NCBI GenBank assembly: GCA_028873975.1
Contig: JAPPMO010000063.1
Coordinates: 1-43,761, forward strand
Length of the DNA: 43,761 nt
Origin: Chloroflexota bacterium
Lineage (GTDB): Bacteria > Chloroflexota > Anaerolineae > Aggregatilineales > Phototrophicaceae
Direction: 5' to 3'
The position numbers and the translations under genes were made by a program. Of this stretch, positions 25,865-34,608 are shown piece by piece (within the stretch, counting starts at the first letter, position 1; every line of letters begins with the position of its first letter). The notes below the pieces were generated by a model that was not told where the DNA came from, did not search any database, and saw only the letters and a list, made by a program, of their open reading frames with translations.

Positions 25865-27282
25865 CCGTCCAGTCGGTAGGTCTGCTTCGCCAAATCATAA
25901 GCCAGGGCGCGGATCATCTCTCGGGCGTCTTCTTCGTCGATGAAGCCGCGGACTTGCTGCCCGGCCAGCCAGTCCGCGCAGACACGACGCCAGACATCGT
26001 GCCGCGCGGGTATCGACGGATAGGCGCGCGTATCGTCATTGAAGCCGGCTGTATTGTAAATCCCGGCTGTTTCCACAACGGCGTCGAGAAAGCGCGTCAT
26101 GCCCAACCAGCTATCAAAGAACCACCAAGGGGGTCCCAGGCGCAAGATCGGGTAATGGCCCGCCAGCGGCGCCAGCTCTCGGCTGTAGGTACTCTCATCG
26201 AGATTGAACAAGATCAAGGTCAGCTCGGGCTGGTTGCCAAAGCGATCGAGCAACGCTTTGAGATTCTTGCTGAACTCGCTGCGGATGGGGATATCCGCGC
26301 CCATGTCCCGTCCAAAGCGTTTGTGAAGAGCGGGATTGTGATTGCGATATGATCCGACGTGCAACTGCATCACCAAGCCATCTTCGCTGCTCATGCGCGC
26401 CATTTCAATCAACATGTGCCCGGTGAAGCGAGCCGCGTCTTTTGCCGACGCCGCGCCTTTTAGCGCGCGCTGGAAGATCGCGTCAGCCTCGGCGGGGCGC
26501 AGGACTTCGGTATAAGCGGTCAAGGCGGCGTGGTCGGTCGCTGTCGCGCCCATCGTTTTGAAATGCCCGCGCCGCCCCTCCAGCGCCCGGATATAGCTGC
26601 CGTAGTCGCCGATCGTGATGCCGGACACTTCGCTCAGCAATTCGATGTTTGACGCCCAGTCCGCTTGATCAATAGCGATGACGGCGTCAGGACGAAAAGT
26701 CGGGATGATGCGCCCTTGCCAGCCGGAATCCAGAATCGCTTGATGGTGGCGCAGCTCGTCGGTCGCTGCGTCCGTGGTCGCCAGCGCTTCGATATTGAAG
26801 CGCTCGTAGAGTGCGCGCGGCCGGAAAGCCTCGCTCTTGAGCATGGCAGCGATTTCGTCGTAGATCGCCTCGGCGTTGGCGCTGTTAATCTTGAGATCAA
26901 TGCCGAAGACATCCGCGAGTTCATCGCGGATCCAGATGCCGGTGGGCGTGGCGCGGAACAAGCGCCAATGGTCGCAGACCAACTGCCAAATCGCCCGGTG
27001 ACCGCTTTCTGTCGGCTCTTCATCCAAAGAAGGAATCCCGAGCGCTTCTAGTGAAATGCCCTGCGAGTACAACATGCGAAAGATATAGTGGTCCGGGATG
27101 ATCAGCAGGTCGACCGGGCTGCCGAACTGATAATCCGGGTCGGCGAATAGCCTCGGATCGACATGACCGTGCGGGCAGATCAGCGGGAGCTCTTTGACGC
27201 TATCATATAGTTCGGCGGCTACTCGATTCTGCGCTGGGTCTGAGGAGAAATAGCGATTTCGCATCTGGGGTCCCGTCTGCAT
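25861..27282 (-). CDS. uxaC: Glucuronate/galacturonate isomerase
   Basis: About 473 residues. It is an amidohydrolase-fold UxaC. CPHGHVDPRLF carries the HxH metal site, and QLHVGSYRNHN and WWFFDSWLGM are characteristic later motifs. It converts glucuronate to fructuronate (or galacturonate to tagaturonate), the entry step of hexuronate breakdown. The open frame extends to 27504, but the family begins a few residues before RYFSSDP, so I chose ATG 27282. ATG 27264 is also possible. A TACAAT (27304-27309, minus strand) could be its -10 box, which would give a short leader. Confidence 0.92.
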   Translation of the reverse strand: MQTGPQMRNRYFSSDPAQNRVAAELYDSVKELPLICPHGHVDPRLFADPDYQFGSPVDLLIIPDHYIFRMLYSQGISLEALGIPSLDEEPTESGHRAIWQLVCDHWRLFRATPTGIWIRDELADVFGIDLKINSANAEAIYDEIAAMLKSEAFRPRALYERFNIEALATTDAATDELRHHQAILDSGWQGRIIPTFRPDAVIAIDQADWASNIELLSEVSGITIGDYGSYIRALEGRRGHFKTMGATATDHAALTAYTEVLRPAEADAIFQRALKGAASAKDAARFTGHMLIEMARMSSEDGLVMQLHVGSYRNHNPALHKRFGRDMGADIPIRSEFSKNLKALLDRFGNQPELTLILFNLDESTYSRELAPLAGHYPILRLGPPWWFFDSWLGMTRFLDAVVETAGIYNTAGFNDDTRAYPSIPARHDVWRRVCADWLAGQQVRGFIDEEDAREMIRALAYDLAKQTYRLDG

Positions 27283-27487
27283 TTGAACACTCGACAGCGC
27301 TTGATTGTATCGTATCGGCACAAGTCTGCCATAGGAAGTCGCGCTCCCGGGCCAGGCCTTCGCTCCACGATCTTTGTCTTTCGTTCGCTCCGAATAACCG
27401 CGAGTATGTAGACCCGCGGCTACGGTTTGCCGAAATAGCGTAGACGGCGGCAGTTCAATCGCCTGCGATTGCCTGCTGGCTCGGGTT

Positions 27488-27515
27488 TTGGCCGGCCAAG
27501 ACATGCGGGTATAAT
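27488..27515 (+). promoter_or_regulatory. Likely sigma70-type promoter of uxuA
   Basis: TTGGCC at 27488-27493, a 16-base spacer, then a perfect TATAAT at 27510-27515, 33 bases before the ATG at 27549. GGAGG (27536-27540) follows at normal ribosome-binding distance. It lies in the 266-base divergent region shared with uxaC. I see no further clear operator. Confidence 0.55.
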
Positions 27516-27548
27516 CGGAGATCTTGATTCAGTCTGGAGGCGGTAGGC

Positions 27549-28544
27549 ATGGCGCGTATTGGGCGCACGGCAGCGCAAGTGGAGTCGCAGATCAAATTGT
27601 CGGCTTGGATTGCTCCTCAACCGAATGACGACGAATTGACCTTCTTGCGCCAACTTGGTCTTGGTCATTGTTATACCTGGCTGCCTGACGAACTCACGAA
27701 CTATGAATATCTGGCGGCGCTGGTGGAGCGCGTGAGGCGGGCCGGCCTCACGCTTTACAACGTCGGCAATCTCAACTTGGGGAAATCCGCGCGCATTCAT
27801 CTGGGCTTGCCGGGCCGCGACGATGATATCGCCCGCTTCGCGCAAATGCTTCGCGACCTCGGCCGGGCGGGTATCGGAACCACTACCTTTACCTGGGAGC
27901 CAGACCAGGTCTGGAGTTCGGCGCCCAGCCAGAGCCGCTTCGCTAAAGCGCGTCATGTCAATCTTGACGAACTCGAATCGCAGTCTTTCACGCACGATCG
28001 CGCGTATAGTCTGGAGGAATTGTGGGCAAATTTCGAATACTTCATGCGAGCGGTCATACCCGTCGCCGAAGAGTGCGGCGTACGACTTTCGATGCATCCC
28101 AACGACCCGCCGACGGGTACGCTGGGCGGCATCCCTTGTTTAATCAACAGCCGCGCGCGCTACGAGCGCGCCTTCGCCATCGCCGATAGCCCAATGCTCG
28201 GGATGGAATTCTGCACCGGCTGCTGGCTCGAAGGCGGGGAGGACTTCGGCGATATGCTCGCGTCAATCCATGACTTCGCTGCCCAAAAGCGCATCTTCAT
28301 CGCCCACTTCCGCAACGTCAGCGCGCCCCAGCCCGTCTTCACAGAAACCTTCCTCGACAACGGCTATTTCGATATGTACGCGGCCATGCAAGCATTCGTG
28401 GCTTCCGGCTACGACGGCGCGATGATCCTCGATCACACCCCGGAATTCGCCGGCGATTTCCATCTAGGCGCGGGTACGGCTTATGCCATAGCATATATGC
28501 GCGCCTTGATCGAACGCGCGGAAGACGAACTCGGCGCGCATTAA
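27549..28544 (+). CDS. uxuA: Mannonate dehydratase-like TIM-barrel enzyme
   Basis: The protein has 331 residues. It has UxuA-family features: SMHPNDPPTGTLGGIPCLI (metal and substrate region), MEFCTGCWLEGG and IFIAHFRNVS. By family it dehydrates D-mannonate to 2-keto-3-deoxygluconate, following UxaC and UxaB encoded on the other strand. It is somewhat shorter than E. coli UxuA (about 394), as are many environmental homologues, so another sugar-acid dehydratase or isomerase role is possible. It is co-directional with an aldo/keto reductase 23 bases downstream. Confidence 0.82.
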   Translation: MARIGRTAAQVESQIKLSAWIAPQPNDDELTFLRQLGLGHCYTWLPDELTNYEYLAALVERVRRAGLTLYNVGNLNLGKSARIHLGLPGRDDDIARFAQMLRDLGRAGIGTTTFTWEPDQVWSSAPSQSRFAKARHVNLDELESQSFTHDRAYSLEELWANFEYFMRAVIPVAEECGVRLSMHPNDPPTGTLGGIPCLINSRARYERAFAIADSPMLGMEFCTGCWLEGGEDFGDMLASIHDFAAQKRIFIAHFRNVSAPQPVFTETFLDNGYFDMYAAMQAFVASGYDGAMILDHTPEFAGDFHLGAGTAYAIAYMRALIERAEDELGAH

Positions 28545-28567
28545 CCGTTCAAGAAAGGACCCGCTTC

Positions 28568-29563
28568 ATGCAATTGCGACAACTGGGAAACAGTTCGCTG
28601 ATGGTTTCGCCGATCGGCGTCGGCTTTTGGGGCATCGTCGGCGGCGACTATTGGGGAGCGCAAGACGAAGCTGACACCCTCGACGCCGTTCACTGCGCGC
28701 TGGATGTCGGCATCAATCTCTTTGACACTGCCGAGGGCTATGGCGACGGCTATTCCGAGCGGATGCTGGGGCGCGCCCTGAAGGACCGGCGCGAGGAAGC
28801 CGTCATCGCCAGCAAAGTCAGCCAGAAAAATCTGGCGCCGGAGGATATCCGCGCCGCCTGCGAGCGCAGCCTGGAGCGCCTCGGCAGCGACTACATCGAC
28901 CTGTATCAGGTACATTGGCCCAGCCGCGACATCCCTTTTGAAGACACGATGGATGCCCTGTTGGCGCTTCAGAGCGCGGGCAAGATCCGAGTCATCGGGG
29001 TCAGCAACTTCGGGGCTCTCGATATGCCAGACATGCTGCAATATGGACGTTACGAGGCCAATCAGTTGCCCTACAGCCTCTTGTGGCGCGCCATCGAGTT
29101 CGAGATTCAGCCGCAGTGCGTCGAAGAGAATATCAGCATCCTGCCCTACAGTCCGCTCAATCAAGCGCTGCTGACGGGCAGATATCGAGACGCCGACGAG
29201 ATGCCCTACTCCCGCACGCGGACGCGGCACTTCCGCGGCGACCGGCGCGATTCCCGCCATGGAAGTCCCGGTTTTGAAAAAGAGACATTCGCGGCGCTCG
29301 CCGCCATACGGGAGATCTGCGCCGACATCAATCAAGCGATGGTGCATGTGGCGCTGGCTTGGCTGCTGCACAAACCGGCCGTGACCTCGGTACTGGCGGG
29401 CGCGCGCAACCGGGAACAGATCAATAGCAACTTGATCGCGGGGAGCTTGTCGCTCTCGGCGGAGACGATGGGACGCCTGGATGAAGCCACAGCCGATCTC
29501 AAAGCGAAGCTCGGTCCCGATCCCGATATGTGGGGCGCGGGCGAGGATTCGCGTTATCGTTGA
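28568..29563 (+). CDS. Aldo/keto reductase
   Basis: The protein has 331 residues. It is a (beta/alpha)8 NADPH-dependent oxidoreductase. The tetrad is visible: DTAEGYGDGYSE (Asp, Tyr), IASKVS (Lys) and YQVHWP (His). The C-terminal VLAGARNREQINSN binds the cofactor phosphate. AAAGGA precedes the ATG. It is probably co-transcribed with uxuA and so may reduce a sugar or sugar-acid carbonyl in the same pathway. The specific substrate is unknown. Confidence 0.9.
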   Translation: MQLRQLGNSSLMVSPIGVGFWGIVGGDYWGAQDEADTLDAVHCALDVGINLFDTAEGYGDGYSERMLGRALKDRREEAVIASKVSQKNLAPEDIRAACERSLERLGSDYIDLYQVHWPSRDIPFEDTMDALLALQSAGKIRVIGVSNFGALDMPDMLQYGRYEANQLPYSLLWRAIEFEIQPQCVEENISILPYSPLNQALLTGRYRDADEMPYSRTRTRHFRGDRRDSRHGSPGFEKETFAALAAIREICADINQAMVHVALAWLLHKPAVTSVLAGARNREQINSNLIAGSLSLSAETMGRLDEATADLKAKLGPDPDMWGAGEDSRYR

Positions 29564-29596
29564 CGTACCCGTCCTAACATGTTTTTGCGCTCTGGC

Positions 29597-29675
29597 GGGC
29601 GACCTGATAGGTCGCCCCTACATATTTCAAATGTAAATGAAACCTGTAGGGCTCAGATATTATCTGACCCGCTAT
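29597..29675. repeat. REP-like dyads after the aldo/keto reductase
   Basis: GGGCGACCT and AGGTCGCCC flank GAT (29597-29617), then CCTACA. A second dyad, TCAGATA-T-TATCTGA, follows at about 29653-29667, preceded by TGTAGGGC and followed by CCCG. They lie between convergent genes and may act as terminators. Confidence 0.55.
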
Positions 29676-29688
29676 GCCTCCAAGCGCG

Positions 29689-31008
29689 TCAGTCTGATAC
29701 CGGGCTTGGAGGCAGATCAAACAGATCACTGATCTCGATCATCGCGCCGCTTTCGATCGCCATGTTGGCCGCGATGCCCACCAGAACCGACGCCGCCCCG
29801 TCGAGCTGCGATGCCGCGCGTCGATAGGGATCCGGCGGCGCGTCCTCGGCGAAAATATCATCGAGCATCAGGGGATCGGCGCCGCCATGCCCGCCCGCCC
29901 CCGCCGGCGCCTTCACCTCGTATGGCTCCGCGAACATAGGAAAGGCGCGTATCCGCGTTTGTTTGAAGGGTCCCTTGCTGGCAGCGGCCGATTCGCCGTC
30001 TGTTTTCAAGTGCGTCACATTCTCGGTGACATCCAATTCGATGCGCCCGCGCGTGCCGGTGATAGCGACGCGCAAGCCTTCCCAGGGCGCGTAGGCGACC
30101 AGGCAATAAGACAGCAATACGCCATTTTGATAACGCGCCGTGACCGCCATGGTATCTTCAGCGCTGATGGCTTCGCCAAAGACGTTGCGGTCGCGGATGT
30201 AACCGGTCTCCTCTTCGGCATCCAGGTACAAACCCTTAAATGCCGCCTTCTGATCGAGGAACAGGGCGAAAGGATCGTCCCGCGCCGCCCCGGCGCCGGT
30301 ATAGCGCGTGTAGCTGTATTGCTCGCCCCGCGCCGAGGCGTTCGCCAGGCCATAAAACTTGAGCTCGCCCAGAGCGAAGACGCGCTGGGGATAAGAATCG
30401 ATCCACCAGTTGACCAGGTCAAAGTGGTGCGTCGCCTTGTGAACCAGCAATCCGCCGCTGTTTTCCTTTTCGCGATGCCAACGCCGGAAGTAGTCGGCGC
30501 CATGGCTGGTATCCAGCATCCAGGAAAAATCGACCGCCAGCGGATGCCCCACGGCTCCTTCCATGATCAGTTGACGAAAACGCGTGAAGGCCGGCGCATA
30601 ACGATAATTGAAGGTCACGCGAAGGGAGCGGCCCGTTCGATCAATCGCGTCATAAATTGAGCGTAGCTTATCAAGCGTTGTGGTCAGCGGCTTTTCGCAG
30701 ATGACATCGCAGCCCCCTTCCATCGCCCGCACGATGTAATGATGATGCCAGGAATCCATCGTGGTCACGATCACCGTATCGGGCCTGGTCTCGGCGATCA
30801 TGGCGTCGAAGTTCTCGGCGTGGTAGGCCGGCACGGGACTCGCGCCGTCCCGCCGCAGTTGCCGGTTGTACCAGCTCATGCGAGTCTGGCTGAGGTCGCA
30901 CATGCCAACGAGTTGGGCGCTGCGGGCATATGTCTTGGCAGTCGCAGTCACATACATGCCCGCGCGCGATCCAGTACCCACAATCGCGTAACGTCGTCGC
31001 GCTTTCAT
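29689..31008 (-). CDS. Gfo/Idh/MocA-family oxidoreductase
   Basis: The protein has 439 residues. It has an N-terminal Rossmann domain ([13 protein letters not shown]), the cofactor/catalytic motif ICEKPLTTT and the substrate motif [12 protein letters not shown]. The family oxidises or reduces sugars and inositols with NAD(P). The long insert (about residues 225-300) and the sequence [20 protein letters not shown] are typical of bacterial sugar-acid or glycan dehydrogenases of this class. It lies next to the inositol/uronate genes but on its own transcript, so a myo-inositol or uronate dehydrogenase role is plausible but unproved. GGAG is nine bases before the ATG. Confidence 0.88.
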   Translation of the reverse strand: MKARRRYAIVGTGSRAGMYVTATAKTYARSAQLVGMCDLSQTRMSWYNRQLRRDGASPVPAYHAENFDAMIAETRPDTVIVTTMDSWHHHYIVRAMEGGCDVICEKPLTTTLDKLRSIYDAIDRTGRSLRVTFNYRYAPAFTRFRQLIMEGAVGHPLAVDFSWMLDTSHGADYFRRWHREKENSGGLLVHKATHHFDLVNWWIDSYPQRVFALGELKFYGLANASARGEQYSYTRYTGAGAARDDPFALFLDQKAAFKGLYLDAEEETGYIRDRNVFGEAISAEDTMAVTARYQNGVLLSYCLVAYAPWEGLRVAITGTRGRIELDVTENVTHLKTDGESAAASKGPFKQTRIRAFPMFAEPYEVKAPAGAGGHGGADPLMLDDIFAEDAPPDPYRRAASQLDGAASVLVGIAANMAIESGAMIEISDLFDLPPSPVSD

Positions 31009-31066
31009 GAATCGGTCTCCGCTTCAGCGACACTGGCGCAGATTATAGCCAATCCGCGGCAAAGGC

Positions 31067-31344
31067 GTTAGCAATGCAGGGCAATTGCATCAAATTTTTT
31101 TCAACACAGAGAGCGCAGAGCGCACAGAGTTCGCTAGTGTTCAGACGGCATTTCTTCTAAAATCCGAGACTAAGCATAAGAAAGAGTTATAAGCGAAACG
31201 TGATTTTTCGCTCGAAAACACAGTTGAAATAAGACATTTTATGTTTTTCTCTGTGCCCTCTGTGTTCTCTGTGGTTAATATTCAGTTTAGATTCCCAACA
31301 TTTCAGCCGCTATCATTTTGATGCGATTGCCCTGGTTAGCAATG
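31067..31344. mobile_element. Complete MITE, interior type B, with 10-bp target duplication
   Basis: The element spans 31077-31334 (258 bp). It starts CAGGGCAATTGCATCAAA and ends TTTGATGCGATTGCCCTG, flanked by GTTAGCAATG at 31067-31076 and 31335-31344. The interior is nearly identical to 40875-41131 and to the non-nested part of 9601-10017. It lies between the Gfo/Idh and RidA-like genes, close to the RidA-like gene's promoter region. Confidence 0.92.
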
Positions 31345-31418
31345 TGCGTTCTTTGCTGAATGAATCGCGGCTATGTTACTCTCGGTGAACTGTTACTCAT
31401 GTCCTTTGGAGGCGCCAA

Positions 31419-31838
31419 ATGGCTCATCAGCGGATTCTCCCCAAAAGCAGCAAGGGCGGCAATATCTTCCCCGATATCGACTACCGCACCTGTAAAGCGG
31501 TACGCGCCGGCAATCTGGTCTTCGTCGAAGGTCAGACCGGCTTGACGATGGACAACATGTCCTTCGTGGGCGAGGGCGATCCGGCGGCGCAGGCGGACAA
31601 CGCCATGAAAAACGTCAAGATGATCCTCGAGGCGGCCGGCGCGCGCATGGAAGATATCTGCAAGATCACCACCTATGTCACCGATATCAGTTACCGCGAT
31701 CTGGTCTATCCGGTGCTGGCGAAACATATGCCGGATGTCCATCCCTGCTCGACCGGCGTCGTTGTCAAAGCGCTGGGCAAGACCTATGCCGATTTCGAGA
31801 TCGATGTCTTCGCCGTGATCCCGGAGGACCGGGCTTAA
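31419..31838 (+). CDS. RidA/YjgF-family protein without the canonical arginine
   Basis: The protein has 139 residues. Recognisable blocks are LVFVEGQTGLT, DNAMKNVKMILEAAGARMEDICKITTYVTDI and FEIDVFAVI. GGAGG is six bases before the ATG. Classical RidA deaminates reactive enamines with an arginine in P-x-R-S. Here the motif reads HPCSTGVVVKAL, with Ser where Arg is expected, so enamine deaminase activity is doubtful. It may belong to a RidA subfamily with another ligand or reaction. It ends nine bases from the convergent NTPase gene. Confidence 0.85.
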   Translation: MAHQRILPKSSKGGNIFPDIDYRTCKAVRAGNLVFVEGQTGLTMDNMSFVGEGDPAAQADNAMKNVKMILEAAGARMEDICKITTYVTDISYRDLVYPVLAKHMPDVHPCSTGVVVKALGKTYADFEIDVFAVIPEDRA

Positions 31839-31847
31839 ACGCTGCGT

Positions 31848-32693
31848 TCAAAGCTGATACCAGGCGGCGGCGGCGCGCTTCAACTGCTCAATGGATGTCG
31901 CCGCCTCTATTTCCCGCAGCAGGGCTTGCGCCCCCTTGCGATCAGGGATCAATTGCGGCAGCGCCGCGTCAAAGTCGTAGACCGACGCGACCGGACGCAG
32001 CGGCTCGTCGATTGGGAGCGCCTTTACCTGCCGATGACGCAATAGATGGCGATATGTCGCCTCGTAGATCTCCGGCGAATAAACTTCGTCATTTGCGGAG
32101 CTCTCGACAATGCCCAGTTGCGCAGCTACGTGAAAAAGATCCTGCCAGAGCGCGCGCAAGAGATCGGGCGGCGCGTCCTGCGCTTCATTTTCATGCGCTG
32201 GATTGGCGATTGACGCTTCACGCCGACTCTCGATGAGGGCGCGCACCCGGCGCGAGGGTACAGGCAAGACGAATTGACTTCGTTTGTCGGCCAGCAACGA
32301 CTCGGCTTCATCGTCCGCGGGGCGGGCGATTTCCATGAAGCGGCCGCCGATCAGCGGCACTTCTCCGATCAAGATGGCATCGGTTCCTGAATGCGCCTTG
32401 TCCCACTCGGGCAGCGACCCCCGCAGCCAGGTTCCCGCCGCTTTGATCACCATCGGATGCGTCGCGCCCCGATCCAGCGGAAAGCGGGGCGACTCAAAGG
32501 GCTGCCGCGCCGTGTCCCATTGAAAGAGATGCGCTGGGCGCCCGGCTTCGAGCGCCATCAGCGTCAGTTGCTGCAGCAGCAAACTCTTGCCGACGCCGGG
32601 CAATCCGGCAAAAAAGACGCGATCCGCGCTGCGGATCAAATCCAGAAAGCAGCGATAGATCGGCGATTCCTCGGGCAGGATGGTCTTCGGCAT
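31848..32693 (-). CDS. P-loop NTPase of unknown function
   Basis: The protein has 281 residues. Walker A is GLPGVGKS (30-37) in FFAGLPGVGKSLLLQQL. A possible Walker B is DAILIGEVPLIGGRF (about 102-116). Later parts include PVPSRRVRALIESRREASI and a charged C-terminal helical region. There is no membrane segment. It starts nine bases after the TPP-enzyme stop codon and is presumably co-transcribed with it. A kinase-like or chaperone-like role in that enzyme's pathway is conceivable. I do not recognise the family. Confidence 0.7.
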   Translation of the reverse strand: MPKTILPEESPIYRCFLDLIRSADRVFFAGLPGVGKSLLLQQLTLMALEAGRPAHLFQWDTARQPFESPRFPLDRGATHPMVIKAAGTWLRGSLPEWDKAHSGTDAILIGEVPLIGGRFMEIARPADDEAESLLADKRSQFVLPVPSRRVRALIESRREASIANPAHENEAQDAPPDLLRALWQDLFHVAAQLGIVESSANDEVYSPEIYEATYRHLLRHRQVKALPIDEPLRPVASVYDFDAALPQLIPDRKGAQALLREIEAATSIEQLKRAAAAWYQL

Positions 32694-32702
32694 CGGCGCG
32701 GC

Positions 32703-34340
32703 TTATTCTTGTCTAGGCGGGCGAATGCGGCCCTGATCGCGCAGGCGATCCATGCTGGGCGTCTCGCCGATCGGCACATCAATGAGCGTCGGCAAGTCAC
32801 TGGCGAAACCGTAGCGCAGCGCTCGCCGCAGTTCAGCCTCCGTTTCGGCGCGGAAGGCCTTCGCGCCGAAGGACTCCGCCAGTTTGACGAAGTCGGGGTT
32901 GAGCAGGTCGGTAGCGATCACGCGCTCGTCATAATCGCGGATCTGCATCGCGCGCACATTGCCGTAAGCGTCATTGTTGAAGACGACCGTCACCAGCGGA
33001 ATCTGGTGCTGAACGGCGGTCGCCAGTTCCCCCACCGTGAACATAAAACCGCCATCGCCCGCGATCGAAAGCACCGGCGCATCCGGCTTCGCCACCTTGG
33101 CGCCCAATGCTGTCGGGAAACCGTAGCCCAGGGTGCCTTGATAGCCGCTGCTGATGAAGCTGCGTGGTTTATAGACCGGAAAACTGATGCGCGCGGCATA
33201 ACCGACTTGCGTCAGTTCATCGACGAAGATGCCGTCTTCGTCCAGTTCCTCGCGCAGGATTTTGAGGTAGGTATTCTGCGGCTCGAGGAAGGCGATTGCC
33301 TCCCGCCATTTCGCTTTGAGGTCCAGCATTTCCGTTTCCCGCGATTCCCGTTTCCGGTTGAATTTGTCGACGGCGTTTAACAGGGGCGGCAGCGCATCTT
33401 CAGCCCGCGCCACGATTGGCAGATCCGGCTTTTGAATACGGCGCATGGCATCGTTGTCGACATCAATGCGGATGACTTTCATATCCTCGTCGCTGCCCCA
33501 GCGGCTCAATGGCAGGCGCATGTGCGTGCCGACTGCCAGCACAAGATCCGTCTTCTTGTAATACTCGTGAGATTCCGGGTTCTTCAAGCTGAGGTAGTGA
33601 CGACTGTCGAGCACGCCGTGGCCGGTGCGATAGGCGACCACCGGCGCCTGCAAGCGTATCGCCAGTTGCGTAACCGCCGTGCTGACGCCCTGCGCGCCGC
33701 CGCCGACGAAGATCATGGGATGTTTCGCTTGCCCCAGCCACTTCCCCGCCGTTTCGATGGCGCCACTGTCAACCGGCGGGTGGAAGGGCTGCCAGATCGG
33801 CGCATTATCAGGCACTTCGGCGCGCATCTTCAAAATATCCGGGGGCACTTCCAATGCGACTGGCCGCGGACGCCCCGAGTTCATCTCGTAAAATGCCTGC
33901 GCCAGTTTGCGCCCGGCATCGGCGGGATGCAAAACGAGATCCGACCATTTGCTCAACCCGCGCAGGATTTCGGATTGCTGCGGGATCTCGTGCAGGTCGC
34001 CTTTGCCCTTGCCGATATTGGCGCTGTCGATTTGACCAGCCAGGCAGAGGACTTTGGCGTTGAGCGAGTAGGCTGTAGCCAGTCCGGCCGAGGCGTTCAG
34101 GATGCCGGGTCCCGGCACCACGTTGAAAACAGCCGGTTTACCCGTCGCCTGGGCATAGCCCAGCGCCATATAAGACGCGCCCTGCTCGTGGCGCGTGTGG
34201 ATGACTTTGATCTTGTCGCGGTTATCGAATAGCGCGTTGTAAAGCCAGTCGTTCTGGATGCCGGGTAAGCCGAAGAGCGTGTCTATACCCTGCGCCATCA
34301 AGGCTTCGACGACTGCTTCGCCTCCTGTTTTGATTGCCAC
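32703..34340 (-). CDS. Thiamine-diphosphate-dependent enzyme, acetolactate-synthase-like
   Basis: 545 residues from GTG 34340, which has AAGGAG eight bases upstream. The frame extends to 34385 without a better signal. It starts TGGEAVVEALMAQGIDTLFG. The activating glutamate is in RHEQGA, and a central Rossmann-like domain is present. The ThDP/metal motif is AGDGGFMFTVGELATAV to NNDAYGN. Family members include acetolactate synthase catalytic subunits, oxalyl-CoA decarboxylase-like enzymes and benzoylformate decarboxylase. No ilvN regulatory subunit is adjacent, so a catabolic role is more likely than branched-chain biosynthesis. The downstream partner is an unknown P-loop NTPase. Confidence 0.87.
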   Translation of the reverse strand: MAIKTGGEAVVEALMAQGIDTLFGLPGIQNDWLYNALFDNRDKIKVIHTRHEQGASYMALGYAQATGKPAVFNVVPGPGILNASAGLATAYSLNAKVLCLAGQIDSANIGKGKGDLHEIPQQSEILRGLSKWSDLVLHPADAGRKLAQAFYEMNSGRPRPVALEVPPDILKMRAEVPDNAPIWQPFHPPVDSGAIETAGKWLGQAKHPMIFVGGGAQGVSTAVTQLAIRLQAPVVAYRTGHGVLDSRHYLSLKNPESHEYYKKTDLVLAVGTHMRLPLSRWGSDEDMKVIRIDVDNDAMRRIQKPDLPIVARAEDALPPLLNAVDKFNRKRESRETEMLDLKAKWREAIAFLEPQNTYLKILREELDEDGIFVDELTQVGYAARISFPVYKPRSFISSGYQGTLGYGFPTALGAKVAKPDAPVLSIAGDGGFMFTVGELATAVQHQIPLVTVVFNNDAYGNVRAMQIRDYDERVIATDLLNPDFVKLAESFGAKAFRAETEAELRRALRYGFASDLPTLIDVPIGETPSMDRLRDQGRIRPPRQE

Positions 34341-34608
34341 TATCGCTGCTCCTTGCGGTCGAGAGAATTCAAGGTATTTTGCCACAGATATGCTTCAATG
34401 AAAGTAATGAGAATGCGGGAAGGCTTATGTTCAACCCTGCCTTGCGGCCCCTCGGTCCCGTCAAACGGGGTAAGTTCACCTTAACGCTGGGCGCGGTGAA
34501 GGGGTAGCAAATCTAACACTCCAAATATTAGGGGAAACCTTCAGTAATAATTCCCGTATACTGTTTAGAAACTGTGTATTGGTTAGCAATAGGAAGGTTG
34601 GCAAACGG

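Noticed and set aside
27283..27504. N-terminal extension of UxaC up to 27504
   Set aside because: Family members start a few residues before RYFSSDP, and the extension overlaps the divergent promoter region.
32703..34340. Assignment of the TPP enzyme as IolD because of the nearby inositol genes
   Set aside because: The sequence reads as acetolactate-synthase-like (TGGEAVV, GLPGIQ), lacks features I associate with IolD, and is on a separate transcript.
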